Positions 9,523-18,574 of a stretch of DNA of 64,000 nucleotides are shown here, piece by piece. The first letter of the stretch is position 1. Each line of letters starts with the position of its first letter. Both the position numbers and the translations under genes were made by a program. Source of the DNA: Vreelandella zhanjiangensis DSM 21076 (GTDB taxonomy: Bacteria > Pseudomonadota > Gammaproteobacteria > Pseudomonadales > Halomonadaceae); contig NZ_KB898647.1 of the NCBI RefSeq assembly GCF_000377665.1, positions 127,559-191,558 on the forward strand, given 5' to 3'. The notes under the pieces were generated by a model. That model made no database searches. It was not told the DNA's origin and saw nothing but the letters and a program-made list of their open reading frames with translations.

Positions 9523-12357
9523 CTATTTCGATAATTCACTATGTGGATGGAAGGGCGGGGCTTCAGTGCTGCTGTCCATGTGGTCAGCGCGCAGGAAAAC
9601 TCCCACGGGTAGCTCAGCAAGCAGGCTGGCAACAGAAATGCCGGCGCTGCCTGCTTCCAGGGTTGCCTCGGTTAAAACGCTTCGCCAGCAGCCTGGGTCC
9701 GGTTGCAGGCACGTGTCCTCCCAGCGTTCTTGTGGAATATGCGGCCTGTCGGTGTTATCCAGCAGGTTGGCGGTGAGTCGGGGGACCACCACCAGTAATT
9801 GGTAGCCGGTATAGCGGCGGGTGAAGGCCACCACGTGATTGTCACGTTCGCCGTCTGCCATAAGCGGGCGATAATCGCCTTGGGCGAACAGCAGCGGATG
9901 GCGTTGGCGAAGCTTGAGCAACCGGGCAATGATTGCTTGTTTTACTCGACCATCACGCCAGGTGCGCAGGGCCTCGGCGGGTGGCAGCGACTGATCAAGT
10001 CCTGCTTTACGCAGGCCGTAGTCGACTGGGCGGCGGTTATCCGGATCTACCAGACTGTAGTCCCAGAACTCGGTTCCCTGATAAAGATCCGGCACGCCGG
10101 GTACGGTTAGGCGCAGTACCGTCTGTACCAAGCCGTTAATGGTGCCCGGAAGGTCGAGAGAGCGCGCAGCTGCGGCGATCGAATCCCGCAAGGGCGCTGT
10201 GGTCAGCAACCCTTCTAAAAATGTGCGGCAGGCCGATTCGTAAGCCTCGTCGGGCCACAGCCAGTGGCTACGCAGCTTGGCTTCGCGCAGGGCTTTTAAC
10301 TGCCACTCGGCGAGTCGCTGATTAAAGTGCTCAAGCGCCTCATCGTCCTGTGGATCGAGCGTTGGCGACCAAGCGCCCAGCAAAATCTGATAGAGAATCA
10401 GCTCGTCGCCCGGTGAGGGCGCAAGCCCCTCAGGCAATGACTGGCGCAGCGGTGCGGCCATTTTCCGCCAACGCTCAACTTGGCTTGTAAACATCACCGC
10501 GTGCTCACTCAGTGCGGCAAGCCGGGCACGTACATCTTCGCCTCGCTTGTGGTCGTGGGTAGCGGTGGTCAGCATGGAGCCAGGGAAGTCGCGGGCACGC
10601 CGGGCATTCGCCTTATGGAAGTGCTCGGCGGAGTGGCTAAAGTGCTCCCCATCAAAGCCCACGTCGTTACGCGAAATCAGTGCCGCACTGCGATACCCGG
10701 CGGTATCTTCCACCGCCTTGGCGGCCACCGGCGAAGTAAGCTGTTGAAAGCGGGTAATCGCGCGCTGACGCAGCTGGCGCTCGTTATCCTTGGCGCCATC
10801 ACGCGGTGCCTCACCCCCTAGCCAACGCTCAAGCGCTTCAAGAACGCCAATGTCCGGCGGGTTAAGCGCTTGGCGTGCACTTTGCATTGCCTGGGTAAAG
10901 AAGGGTTGATCGGCATCGGGGCGGCCGGTGTCATCGGCATAAGTGCGGTAGATAGGGAAGTGGACAATCAACGCTTCCAAGGCACGGCGAATCGCGGCCA
11001 GAGTAATATCACGGCTGCTTAATTGAGCACGCGCGACAGCATGCAGGGCACGGGCGCAGGCCGAAAATTCGCTGGCCAGCAAGGAAGCAAGTATCTCGCG
11101 TCTGGCCAGGCGCACTTCGGCAGAAAAATCAGGATTACGACCACTGACTTCATGCCATAGTTGGCGTAGGGGAGCGGCGCTTGCGGGGTCGTGCTGTATT
11201 CCCGAGACCTCGTTCATGAATTCATAGCCGCTGGTGCCATCTACGCCCCAGTCAGTATGCAGCGTCTCTCCATCGCCCAGAATCTTTTCTACATACAAGG
11301 TGACATTGCGCGGCGCATCTGCCGGGCGTTTTTCCTCTAGCGCATCCAGGTGCTGGCGCAGGCGCAGGCAGTAACCCCGCGGGTCGGCCAGCCCATCAAC
11401 GTGGTCTATTCGCAGGCCGTCGACCCAGCCTTCCTCGACCAGACGTAATGGCAGGGCGTGTACGGCCTCAAAGACTTTTGGGTCTTCAATGCGTAGCCCG
11501 CCCAGTTCGGTCACGTCGAAAAAACGCCGCCAGTTAATCTCATCAGATGCGGTGCGCCACCATGCCAAGCGGTAGTGCTGACGTTCCAGCAAGGCATGAA
11601 GCCTAGTAGCAGCGTTATTACTTGCACCATTGAACAGTTTCATGACGGCGCTGAGCGACGCCTGGGCCGCGGGTGATTCCAGCACCTTGTTTAACTGGCG
11701 ACGCGCATCCTGGGTAGACGTGTAAGCGTCTTCGTCTTGCTGTAGGGCTTCAAAAAAAGCCGCCTGCTCATACAGCGCGTTGTGCTCGGAAAAACGCAGT
11801 ATGTCGCCGTAGTGACGCGGGTCGATGGGAAAACGGTGCTCGTGATAATCGACGTGAAAGCTTGCCGCCTCGGCGTCGTAGTCCAGCGTCAATTCGCCTG
11901 AGTTGAGTACTTCGGCATAGGCGGCGCCAAGAAACGGCACGAGCAGTTTGCCGTTAAGCGTGGGGTCAGCGTTGTTGATATCAGGATGCCAGTCGATATC
12001 GAAGAACCCGGCGTAGGGGCTATCGCCACCCCAGGCCAGCACATCTTGCCACCAAAGGTTTTCCGAGCCGCCCACCGCCAAGTGGTTGGGCACAATATCC
12101 AGAACCAATCCCATATGGTGGGCGCGCAGCCGGGAAACCAGGCTTTTCAGAGCGGCCTCACCGCCCAGTTCAGGGTCGATGCGAGTGGGGTCAACGCCGT
12201 CGTAGCCATGCGGGGACCCCGCGCGTGACGCCTGCAGCGGTGAGGCATAGATATGGCTGATGCCTAAAGCAGCATAGTAGTCTACCCAGCGTTCGGCGTC
12301 CGCCAGCGTAAAATCGCGATGAAACTGGAGCCGAAGCGTTGCACGAATCTCATTCAT
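9523..12357 (-). CDS. treY: Maltooligosyltrehalose synthase TreY
   Basis: TreY turns the reducing end of a maltooligosaccharide into a trehalosyl unit, the first step of the TreYZ route. About 944 residues, slightly long for the family. GH13_26 signs: the start RATLRLQFHRDFT, YASPLQASRAGSPHGYD near residue 38, DIVPNHLA, the nucleophile region GLRIDHVDGLADPRGY and the acid region YVEKILGDGE; near the end VPGVPDLYQGTE. The start is set at the ATG at 12357, which overlaps the malQ stop in ATGAATGA (8-base overlap), rather than at the upstream start codon at 12372. Its partner TreZ is encoded two genes upstream. Confidence 0.95.
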   Translation of the reverse strand: MNEIRATLRLQFHRDFTLADAERWVDYYAALGISHIYASPLQASRAGSPHGYDGVDPTRIDPELGGEAALKSLVSRLRAHHMGLVLDIVPNHLAVGGSENLWWQDVLAWGGDSPYAGFFDIDWHPDINNADPTLNGKLLVPFLGAAYAEVLNSGELTLDYDAEAASFHVDYHEHRFPIDPRHYGDILRFSEHNALYEQAAFFEALQQDEDAYTSTQDARRQLNKVLESPAAQASLSAVMKLFNGASNNAATRLHALLERQHYRLAWWRTASDEINWRRFFDVTELGGLRIEDPKVFEAVHALPLRLVEEGWVDGLRIDHVDGLADPRGYCLRLRQHLDALEEKRPADAPRNVTLYVEKILGDGETLHTDWGVDGTSGYEFMNEVSGIQHDPASAAPLRQLWHEVSGRNPDFSAEVRLARREILASLLASEFSACARALHAVARAQLSSRDITLAAIRRALEALIVHFPIYRTYADDTGRPDADQPFFTQAMQSARQALNPPDIGVLEALERWLGGEAPRDGAKDNERQLRQRAITRFQQLTSPVAAKAVEDTAGYRSAALISRNDVGFDGEHFSHSAEHFHKANARRARDFPGSMLTTATHDHKRGEDVRARLAALSEHAVMFTSQVERWRKMAAPLRQSLPEGLAPSPGDELILYQILLGAWSPTLDPQDDEALEHFNQRLAEWQLKALREAKLRSHWLWPDEAYESACRTFLEGLLTTAPLRDSIAAAARSLDLPGTINGLVQTVLRLTVPGVPDLYQGTEFWDYSLVDPDNRRPVDYGLRKAGLDQSLPPAEALRTWRDGRVKQAIIARLLKLRQRHPLLFAQGDYRPLMADGERDNHVVAFTRRYTGYQLLVVVPRLTANLLDNTDRPHIPQERWEDTCLQPDPGCWRSVLTEATLEAGSAGISVASLLAELPVGVFLRADHMDSSTEAPPFHPHSELSK

Positions 12358-14491
12358 GAGTCGGCCTCCCAAACAGGGCAGATTGTGAGGTCGGTTCTTT
12401 TAGCTCGCCGCTGCGCGAAAGCGCCAGTGTGCCAAGCCGTTGATGAACTTCGTCGGATGCCAGCAGGTCGCTGGCATCGGTTGCCCAGCGACGGCGCCAA
12501 TTCGGATGCTCAGCCGTGCTGTTGGGCAGGTTGGCCTGCTCTTCAAGCCCCAGAACATCCTCTACCGGCAGGAGTACCAGCGGCGCAGAGGTGCCGCCCA
12601 GATGGCGGACACAGGCATCGAGCACCTGCGAGGCGGGAATGTCGGCAGCTTCCAGGGTCTGGGTGGTTGGTTTACTGCCCAGCAGCCCAAGCGTTGTGGC
12701 AAGCTTGGCCCGCTCATGACGGCGGGCCTGTTGCTCGCCCTCCAAGCTCTGGTTAGCCTTGAACAATCCAAGGCGGTCACGCCATTCAATATCGCGGCCC
12801 GCCCACCAGCCAGCTACAGTGGGCAGGTCATGGGTCGAGGTAGTGGCCAGCGCATCGGGAGACCACTGGCTGGCGGCAAGGTAGTTGTTGTCTTCATCTT
12901 GCTCGAACCACAGCACCTGCATACCCAATATGCCGCGCGCGGCCAGAAGCTTGCGAAAGCCCGGCGCCACGGTGCCAAGGTCCTCACCAATCACGATGGC
13001 GCGATGACGCCAGGACTCCAATGCCACTAGGCGAAGCATGTCGTCCAATGGATAAAGCAGGTAGCCACCCTCAGTGGCGGGGGCGCCCTGGGGCACCAGC
13101 CATAGGCGCATCAAGCCAAGAACGTGATCAATTCGCAGCCCACCGGCGTGGGCAAAGGCACTACGTAACATATCGATAAAGCTACGAAAACCCGAGCGTT
13201 TCAGACCGAAGGGCGAAAAGGCAGCCAGCCCCCAGTTTTGCCCCTGGCCGTTAAACAGATCAGGGGGCGCGCCGATGGAGACGCCTTCCAGCATATCTTC
13301 CTGGCGGCTCCACGTTTGGCTACCCGCGGCGTCGGCGCCCACGGCTAAGTCAGCAATTAAGCCTATTGCCATGCCGTTTTCGCGAGTAGCGTACTGGGCG
13401 CACGATAGCCCTTCAGCGACTAGCCACTGCAGAAAGACGTGAAAACCTATTTCGTGGGCGCGGGTCTCGGCAAAGCGAGCCACTTCCGGGCTGGCAGGAT
13501 CGCGAAGGGCTGCCGGCCAGTCACGCCAGTTGCTGGGTCCGAACTCGCGTTGCAGGGCCTCAAAACGGCAGTGATCTTCCAGTAAATCACCTCCCGTCTG
13601 ACGAAATTTGTGCATTTTCTGGCGCAGGGCTTGAGTAGCTTCATCCTCGCAAGCCATGAAATCATCGTATAGAAAGCGCAGCCAGGAGAGCTTGGCCCGC
13701 GCCGCATCAATCCAGTCGAGTAAATCGTCGGCTTCCAGGCGGCTAAGTTCTGCCTGCAGCCCATTGCGTGCCTGGGCAGCGCGAACGCGGTCTTCGCCGA
13801 ATAGCGTTTCCGGCGCGCTATACAGCACATTGTTAAGAAGCCGCGTGGAGGGCGAGTAGGGGCTGTAATTGTCAGGGTTAACGCTGAACATGGCATGCGT
13901 AGGGCTAATGGCCAGCGCATCCGCGCCAAGCTTTGCTGCCGGGGCGATAAAGTTTTCCAGCGCCAGAACATCGCCAATACCGCCATCGCCCGTGCGGCGC
14001 AGAGCATAAAGCTGGGCGGCCAGGCCCCATAAGCGGGGCGTGGGCTCACCACTAGCTCCATTAGGAAAGAAGCACCGCTGCGGCGCGACTGCCAGAGTCA
14101 GTTGGGTATCGGCAATATGCAACTGGTGATAACCAATTTCTGCGACACCGGGCAGCGTGCCGTCGCGGTCGAGCGAGCCCTCTACGCGGCTGCCTTGCTC
14201 AAGCATCAATATAAACGCCGTGCCGGGGGCCAGCGGGGATGGCAACGTGATCGGCGTTTCAAGATCAGCGGTGATCAGCGGTGGCCACTCGGAAGGGCTT
14301 TCCGGGGCATGCAGGCGCTTAAGGCGCTGCAGGCTTTCATCCAGCGCCGCTTCACTCTCGGTTGAAAACCCGAGTACTTCCAGCAGGGTGCGTTGAACCG
14401 ACTCAGACAACTGGCACGGTTCACCGTCGCTATTTTCCCATTCGAGCAATAACCCGGCCGCTTCAGCAAGCTGGGTAAGTTTATGGTTCAT
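12350..14491 (-). CDS. malQ: 4-alpha-glucanotransferase (amylomaltase) MalQ
   Basis: A GH77 disproportionating enzyme of 713 residues that moves maltosyl and longer units between alpha-1,4-glucans. Seen: RLWGLAAQLYALR and GIGDVLALENF near 152-185, the nucleophile motif LRIDHVLGLMRLW, the acid/base motif VIGEDLGTVAP and the third acid in STHDLPTVAGWW. The N-terminal 130 residues form the extra beta domain of bacterial MalQ proteins. The ATG at 14491 shares ATGA with the treZ stop. Its place between treZ and treY suggests it recycles short oligosaccharides made by the trehalose and debranching enzymes. Confidence 0.95.
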   Translation of the reverse strand: MNHKLTQLAEAAGLLLEWENSDGEPCQLSESVQRTLLEVLGFSTESEAALDESLQRLKRLHAPESPSEWPPLITADLETPITLPSPLAPGTAFILMLEQGSRVEGSLDRDGTLPGVAEIGYHQLHIADTQLTLAVAPQRCFFPNGASGEPTPRLWGLAAQLYALRRTGDGGIGDVLALENFIAPAAKLGADALAISPTHAMFSVNPDNYSPYSPSTRLLNNVLYSAPETLFGEDRVRAAQARNGLQAELSRLEADDLLDWIDAARAKLSWLRFLYDDFMACEDEATQALRQKMHKFRQTGGDLLEDHCRFEALQREFGPSNWRDWPAALRDPASPEVARFAETRAHEIGFHVFLQWLVAEGLSCAQYATRENGMAIGLIADLAVGADAAGSQTWSRQEDMLEGVSIGAPPDLFNGQGQNWGLAAFSPFGLKRSGFRSFIDMLRSAFAHAGGLRIDHVLGLMRLWLVPQGAPATEGGYLLYPLDDMLRLVALESWRHRAIVIGEDLGTVAPGFRKLLAARGILGMQVLWFEQDEDNNYLAASQWSPDALATTSTHDLPTVAGWWAGRDIEWRDRLGLFKANQSLEGEQQARRHERAKLATTLGLLGSKPTTQTLEAADIPASQVLDACVRHLGGTSAPLVLLPVEDVLGLEEQANLPNSTAEHPNWRRRWATDASDLLASDEVHQRLGTLALSRSGELKEPTSQSALFGRPTHE

Positions 14492-16332
14492 CGGCTTGCC
14501 TCACTGTTACCCAGCCCATCCAGCAGCCACACGGCAGCAGCACCCGAGGGCAGGCGGCCACTGCGTGTAGTCGATGCCACTCCTTCGTGCGTTTCATATA
14601 AGCACTGCTCGGCAAGCAGCAGTTGAGTGCTGGAATCGGATAAGGCGGTTGGCTGGTTGCCTAAATTAAGCGCTATTACCAGTTGGGAGCCGTCGTTCAT
14701 CTGCCAGCGGGCCAGCACGGCCTTGTCGCCGATGGCGTCAGCTCCTAATGCTCGTGCGCCTTTCAAGCGAGGAACGATATGCTGATGGCGGAGTGCCAAC
14801 AGGGTGCGATAGCGTTCCAGGTACGCGGCATGGGGAGCCGTTTCGCGGGCGTCAAAATCGGGGATTGACGCCTCGAATGTGCTCAGGGCATTGGGATCAG
14901 GTATACGCTCGCGGGCCTTTTCATCCTGGAAAGCGCTGAAGTCGGCAAACTCAGCCCGGCGTCCTTCGCGAACCGCCTGGGCGAGTTCTTCTTTATGCTC
15001 AGTGAAGAATAAAAAGGGCTGAGTAGCGCCCCACTCTTCGCCCATGAACAGCAAGGGCACCTTGGGCGAAAGCAGCAGCAGCGTTGTGGCGGCCGCTAGG
15101 GCGTCGGGGTCTGCAAGATGACTTAATCGCTCGCCAAGAGCGCGGTTACCGGTCTGGTCGTGGTTTTGTAGAAACGCCACAAAGGCTGTGGGAGGCAAAT
15201 GAGCGCTAGTTTCGCCGCGAGTGTGGCCATGGCGTGTCTGCGCGCCCTGATAGATAAACCCTTCGCTTAAGCAGCGGGCCAACCGGGCCGTAGCATCATC
15301 AACGAAATCGCTGTAATAGCCCTCGGTTTCCCCGGTCAGAAGCACATGAATAACGTTGTGCCAGTCGTCATTCCACTGGGCGCTAAACTGCTGAGCATTG
15401 AGTAGGCTGGCGGTATTACCTTCGTTTTCAAGCACTAGATGGACATGCCGCTCAGGCGCTATCCGGGTGCGTACGGTTTGTGCCAGCTCGACCAGAAAGT
15501 CCTGCTCGCTGATGGCATGCACGGCATCGAAGCGAAGCCCGTCCAGGCGGTACTCTTCAAGCCACATCAAGGCGTTGTCGATAAAATAGCGGCGCACCTG
15601 GGGCTGACGAAAATCGATGGCAGGGCCCCAGGGCGTGGCGATGTCTTCACGAAAAAAAGTGCTGGCATAGCTTGCCAGGTAGTTGCCGTCGGGGCCGAAG
15701 TGGTTATACACCACATCGAGAAATACCATCAGGCCCAGGCCATGGGCTTCATCGATCAGGGCTTTCAGCTCATCCGGGCTGCCGTAGGAGGCTTCCACTG
15801 CGTAGGGCAGCACGCCGTCGTAACCCCAGTTGCGTGCGCCGGGAAACTCCGAAACCGGCATCAGCTCGATGGCAGTAATGCCCAGCTCAGCAAGGTAGGG
15901 TAGGTGTTGGCGAACGCCTTCAAAGCCGCCCAGCGTGCCGACATGCAGCTCGTAAAGCACCGTTTCATGCCAGGGGCGCCCTTGCCAGCCTTGGTTACGC
16001 CAATGATAGTGGTTTGGGTCAATCACTACGCTAGGTCCGTCGATATCACCAGCCTGAGCGCGGGCAGCAGGGTCGGGTATCAGGCTGTCCTGATCGTCGC
16101 CATCACTGAATACACGATAGCGGTAGTGAGCGCCGTGGCCGCAGGCAAGCTCGGCGGCAATATACCCGTCATCGACTTTCACCATGGTGGCGCTGGGCAG
16201 GTCTTCAACCTCTACATCGACCCGACGAGCGTCCGGCGCCCAGAGTACAAACCGGGTGACTCCTTCCTCGACCCTCTGAGCGCCCCAGGTGGGCTGAAAA
16301 ACCGTTTCTCGAAACTGAGCCCTGTCAGACAT
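14488..16332 (-). CDS. treZ: Maltooligosyltrehalose trehalohydrolase TreZ
   Basis: TreZ releases free trehalose from maltooligosyltrehalose made by TreY. 614 residues, normal for the GH13_10 family. Seen: an N-terminal beta domain with VTRFVLWAPDARRVDVEV (about 25-42), the barrel start YELHVGTLGGFEGV, VYNHFGPDGNYL, the nucleophile in DGLRFDAVHAI, the acid in LVLENEGN and the third acid in FLQNHDQTGN. GGAG lies 10 bases before the ATG. It begins 15 bases after the glgA stop and overlaps malQ by 4 bases, so it is the second gene of the operon. Confidence 0.95.
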   Translation of the reverse strand: MSDRAQFRETVFQPTWGAQRVEEGVTRFVLWAPDARRVDVEVEDLPSATMVKVDDGYIAAELACGHGAHYRYRVFSDGDDQDSLIPDPAARAQAGDIDGPSVVIDPNHYHWRNQGWQGRPWHETVLYELHVGTLGGFEGVRQHLPYLAELGITAIELMPVSEFPGARNWGYDGVLPYAVEASYGSPDELKALIDEAHGLGLMVFLDVVYNHFGPDGNYLASYASTFFREDIATPWGPAIDFRQPQVRRYFIDNALMWLEEYRLDGLRFDAVHAISEQDFLVELAQTVRTRIAPERHVHLVLENEGNTASLLNAQQFSAQWNDDWHNVIHVLLTGETEGYYSDFVDDATARLARCLSEGFIYQGAQTRHGHTRGETSAHLPPTAFVAFLQNHDQTGNRALGERLSHLADPDALAAATTLLLLSPKVPLLFMGEEWGATQPFLFFTEHKEELAQAVREGRRAEFADFSAFQDEKARERIPDPNALSTFEASIPDFDARETAPHAAYLERYRTLLALRHQHIVPRLKGARALGADAIGDKAVLARWQMNDGSQLVIALNLGNQPTALSDSSTQLLLAEQCLYETHEGVASTTRSGRLPSGAAAVWLLDGLGNSEASR

Positions 16333-16347
16333 TCCTTGCCGACTCCT

Positions 16348-18039
16348 TCAGTGAGATAGCGCTGTTTTATATCCTGCTTGTAAAGTGTCCGCCTGCTCCA
16401 GAGCCTGCTGGTAAAGCTTGCTGTAAGGCACGATGGATTGCTTCCAATGGTAGCGTCCCGTCATGGCAGCGCCGCGCATGGCGTTGAACAGGTCAGTCGA
16501 CTTATGGACTGCAAAAGCGCGTTGAATCGCTCGCATGTAGCTGCCGAACTGCATGTCGTCGAACAAGAAACCGGTTACGCCATCTTCAATTGTGTCTGCC
16601 AGTCCGCCGGTTCTGTGGGCAATGGGAAGTGAACCAAACCGCTGGGCATACATCTGGCTCAGTCCGCAGGGTTCAAAACGTGACGGCATCAGCAGGAAGT
16701 CGCTCCCGGCGAACAGGCAGCGCGCCTGGTATTCGTCGAAACCAATGTATGCAGCGATGGCCCCCTGAAAACGCATGGCCAGCTCACGCAATGCTTCCTC
16801 AACATCCCACTCGCCGCTGCCCATAAACACGATCTGACCGCCAGCATCGACAATCGCTTTGGCAGCCTTGATGGTAAGGTCAAGCCCCTTCTGATGGACA
16901 AGCCGTGATATCACCACGAATAGGGGGCCTTGGCTCGGCAACAGGCCAAAATGACGGCGGACATGATCGGCATTGGCGCGTTTGCCACGCCAGTCGTTTG
17001 AGGAGAAGGCCTGGATCAAGTGGCTATCCGTACGCGGGTCCCAGGAGTCATCGATACCGTTGGGAATACCGCTTAAAAGCCCTTGGTCGGCTTTGCAGCG
17101 CAACAGACCATCAAGGCCACAGCCGAATTTAGGCGTAGTGATTTCCTGAGCGTAAGTGGCACTGACCGTGGTGACACGCGAGGCATAGACGATGCCTGCT
17201 TTCATGAACGAAAGGTCGCCGTAATACTCGACACCTTCAATATGAAACGCCTCATCGGGAATGCCGAGCGCTTTCAAGCGCGAGGCATTGAAGATGCCCT
17301 GATATGCCAGGTTGTGAATTGTGAACACACTTGGAATGGATTGCCCTTGCCAGTGCATATAGGCCGGCGCCAGACCGCACGCCCAATCATTGAGGTGCAA
17401 TAGCTGTGGCTGCCAATCGAGATTTGCCTCGCCAAGGGCGATATCGGCCGCCGCCCGGGAGAGTCTGGCAAAGCGAATGTCGTTGTCTTGCCAGCCTTTA
17501 TCCTGACCATCGCCATAGCCACTGGAGCCCATTCCATAGGGCGTGCCTTCCCGGTCATAAAGCTCGGGGCAGAGCAATACATACAGAATCAGCCCATCTT
17601 GGCAGGTGATCTTGCCTATATCACACGCGGGCAAATCGGCAAAGGCAGGCAGGTGGCCTACTGGAATAATGTCATACTCGGATTCAAGTATTTCCCGATA
17701 GGCAGGAATCAGCACACGCACATCGTGATGCACCGATAGCGCCCTAGGTAAAGCAGATGAAACATCACCTAATCCACCGACTTTAACGAAGTCGGTAATC
17801 TCGGTGGTTACAAACAGAATGCGCTGTGGAGAGTCTGGTTTTTTTTTATCGTTTTTAGCGATGACAGTATTATGAGGTTTGCTCGTAATACTGTGATCAG
17901 GACAATAGTCAGAAAGTACTTGATGAGAGATATAAGAAGTTTTGACGGCGGTTAACTTCAAGTTTCTGCCAACTTCCTTTAGACTCTCGTCCGGTTCGCT
18001 TTTATCGGTAGTAACCTCGCCCAAAGCCACTCCGCCCAT
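16348..18039 (-). CDS. glgA: Glycogen synthase GlgA with N-terminal extension
   Basis: A GT5 glycogen/starch synthase that elongates alpha-1,4-glucan from a sugar nucleotide (ADP-glucose in most bacteria). Seen: the nucleotide-sugar loop KVGGLGDVSSALPRAL near residues 87-102, the GT-B C-terminal half with VISRLVHQKGLDL, and RFEPCGLSQMYAQRFG with TGGLADT near the end. The enzyme core begins at RILFVTTE around residue 72; the preceding 70 residues are polar and not part of the usual fold. The ATG at 18039 has GGGAGG 6 bases upstream, so the extension appears real. First gene of the long minus-strand operon. No glgC is present in the window, so the donor source is open. Confidence 0.93.
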   Translation of the reverse strand: MGGVALGEVTTDKSEPDESLKEVGRNLKLTAVKTSYISHQVLSDYCPDHSITSKPHNTVIAKNDKKKPDSPQRILFVTTEITDFVKVGGLGDVSSALPRALSVHHDVRVLIPAYREILESEYDIIPVGHLPAFADLPACDIGKITCQDGLILYVLLCPELYDREGTPYGMGSSGYGDGQDKGWQDNDIRFARLSRAAADIALGEANLDWQPQLLHLNDWACGLAPAYMHWQGQSIPSVFTIHNLAYQGIFNASRLKALGIPDEAFHIEGVEYYGDLSFMKAGIVYASRVTTVSATYAQEITTPKFGCGLDGLLRCKADQGLLSGIPNGIDDSWDPRTDSHLIQAFSSNDWRGKRANADHVRRHFGLLPSQGPLFVVISRLVHQKGLDLTIKAAKAIVDAGGQIVFMGSGEWDVEEALRELAMRFQGAIAAYIGFDEYQARCLFAGSDFLLMPSRFEPCGLSQMYAQRFGSLPIAHRTGGLADTIEDGVTGFLFDDMQFGSYMRAIQRAFAVHKSTDLFNAMRGAAMTGRYHWKQSIVPYSKLYQQALEQADTLQAGYKTALSH

Positions 18040-18255
18040 GTTCAACCTCCCTGGATTATCATGGTTAATAGTGCCTAATTAGATCATTCATCTTTTCGGT
18101 GATTTCCCTGTCTATCCTTCGACAAACCTGCCAACAGGCCTCGTGGTGGAAATCTTTATTAAACTACTTTAGTCGAAAAAGAATACGTTGGTGACATTGC
18201 ACTCAGCCATAACCTACATCAACTCGATATGTTAGTTAATGGTTAAATAGCCTTA

Positions 18256-18267
18256 GATAACGTTATC
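18256..18267. promoter_or_regulatory. Perfect 12-bp palindrome, possible operator
   Basis: GATAACGTTATC is perfectly palindromic, and with flanks (TTA before, AAA after) 16 of 18 positions match. Central CG palindromes of this kind are usual for LacI/GalR-family regulators. It lies 217 bases upstream of the glgA start codon. Binding is inference only. Confidence 0.45.
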
Positions 18268-18480
18268 AAACGTCTGATTGAATCTAATAAGCGATTATTA
18301 TTTATAGCGTTTAAGAGCGATATTAATAAGAGTTAAAAGGTTTTTGCTGAAGTCTGTTTTGCTTATATTTATATTTGTTAAGAAGTCTAAAAGCGTAGTT
18401 GGCTGAGTTAAGTGGAAAATATTGTTAATTGTTAAGTTCTGAACCATTACGTGTAACGCCTGAAAATAGAAAAAGCCTGT

Positions 18481-18508
18481 CCTCTCTGGAAAATATTCAC
18501 CAGAGAGG
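18481..18508 (-). terminator. Stem-loop downstream of lysO
   Basis: A perfect 9-bp inverted repeat, CCTCTCTGG and CCAGAGAGG, with a 10-nt AT-rich loop. Read on the minus strand it is followed after six bases by a run of five T. It lies 67 bases past the lysO stop and could end that transcript; the T run is offset, so the call is moderate. Confidence 0.5.
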
Positions 18509-18574
18509 TAATGCTTCACTGCCTTTGGTTAAGCGTTGAGTGAGATCATTGTTTTGACGGATGAAACCTGCCAC

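Larger units (their letters stand above)
18040..18574. other. AT-rich intergenic region upstream of glgA
   Basis: 535 bases with no convincing gene, clearly richer in A and T than the surrounding coding DNA. It must hold the promoter of the glgA operon (minus strand) and the 3' end region of the lysO gene. It contains the palindrome at 18256-18267 and the stem-loop at 18481-18508 listed separately. A 73-codon minus-strand frame at 18298-18519 has no recognisable features and is not called. Confidence 0.8.

Noticed and set aside
18298..18519. 73-codon minus-strand frame in the AT-rich region upstream of glgA
   Set aside because: No ribosome site, no recognised domain and a composition expected from A/T-rich non-coding DNA.
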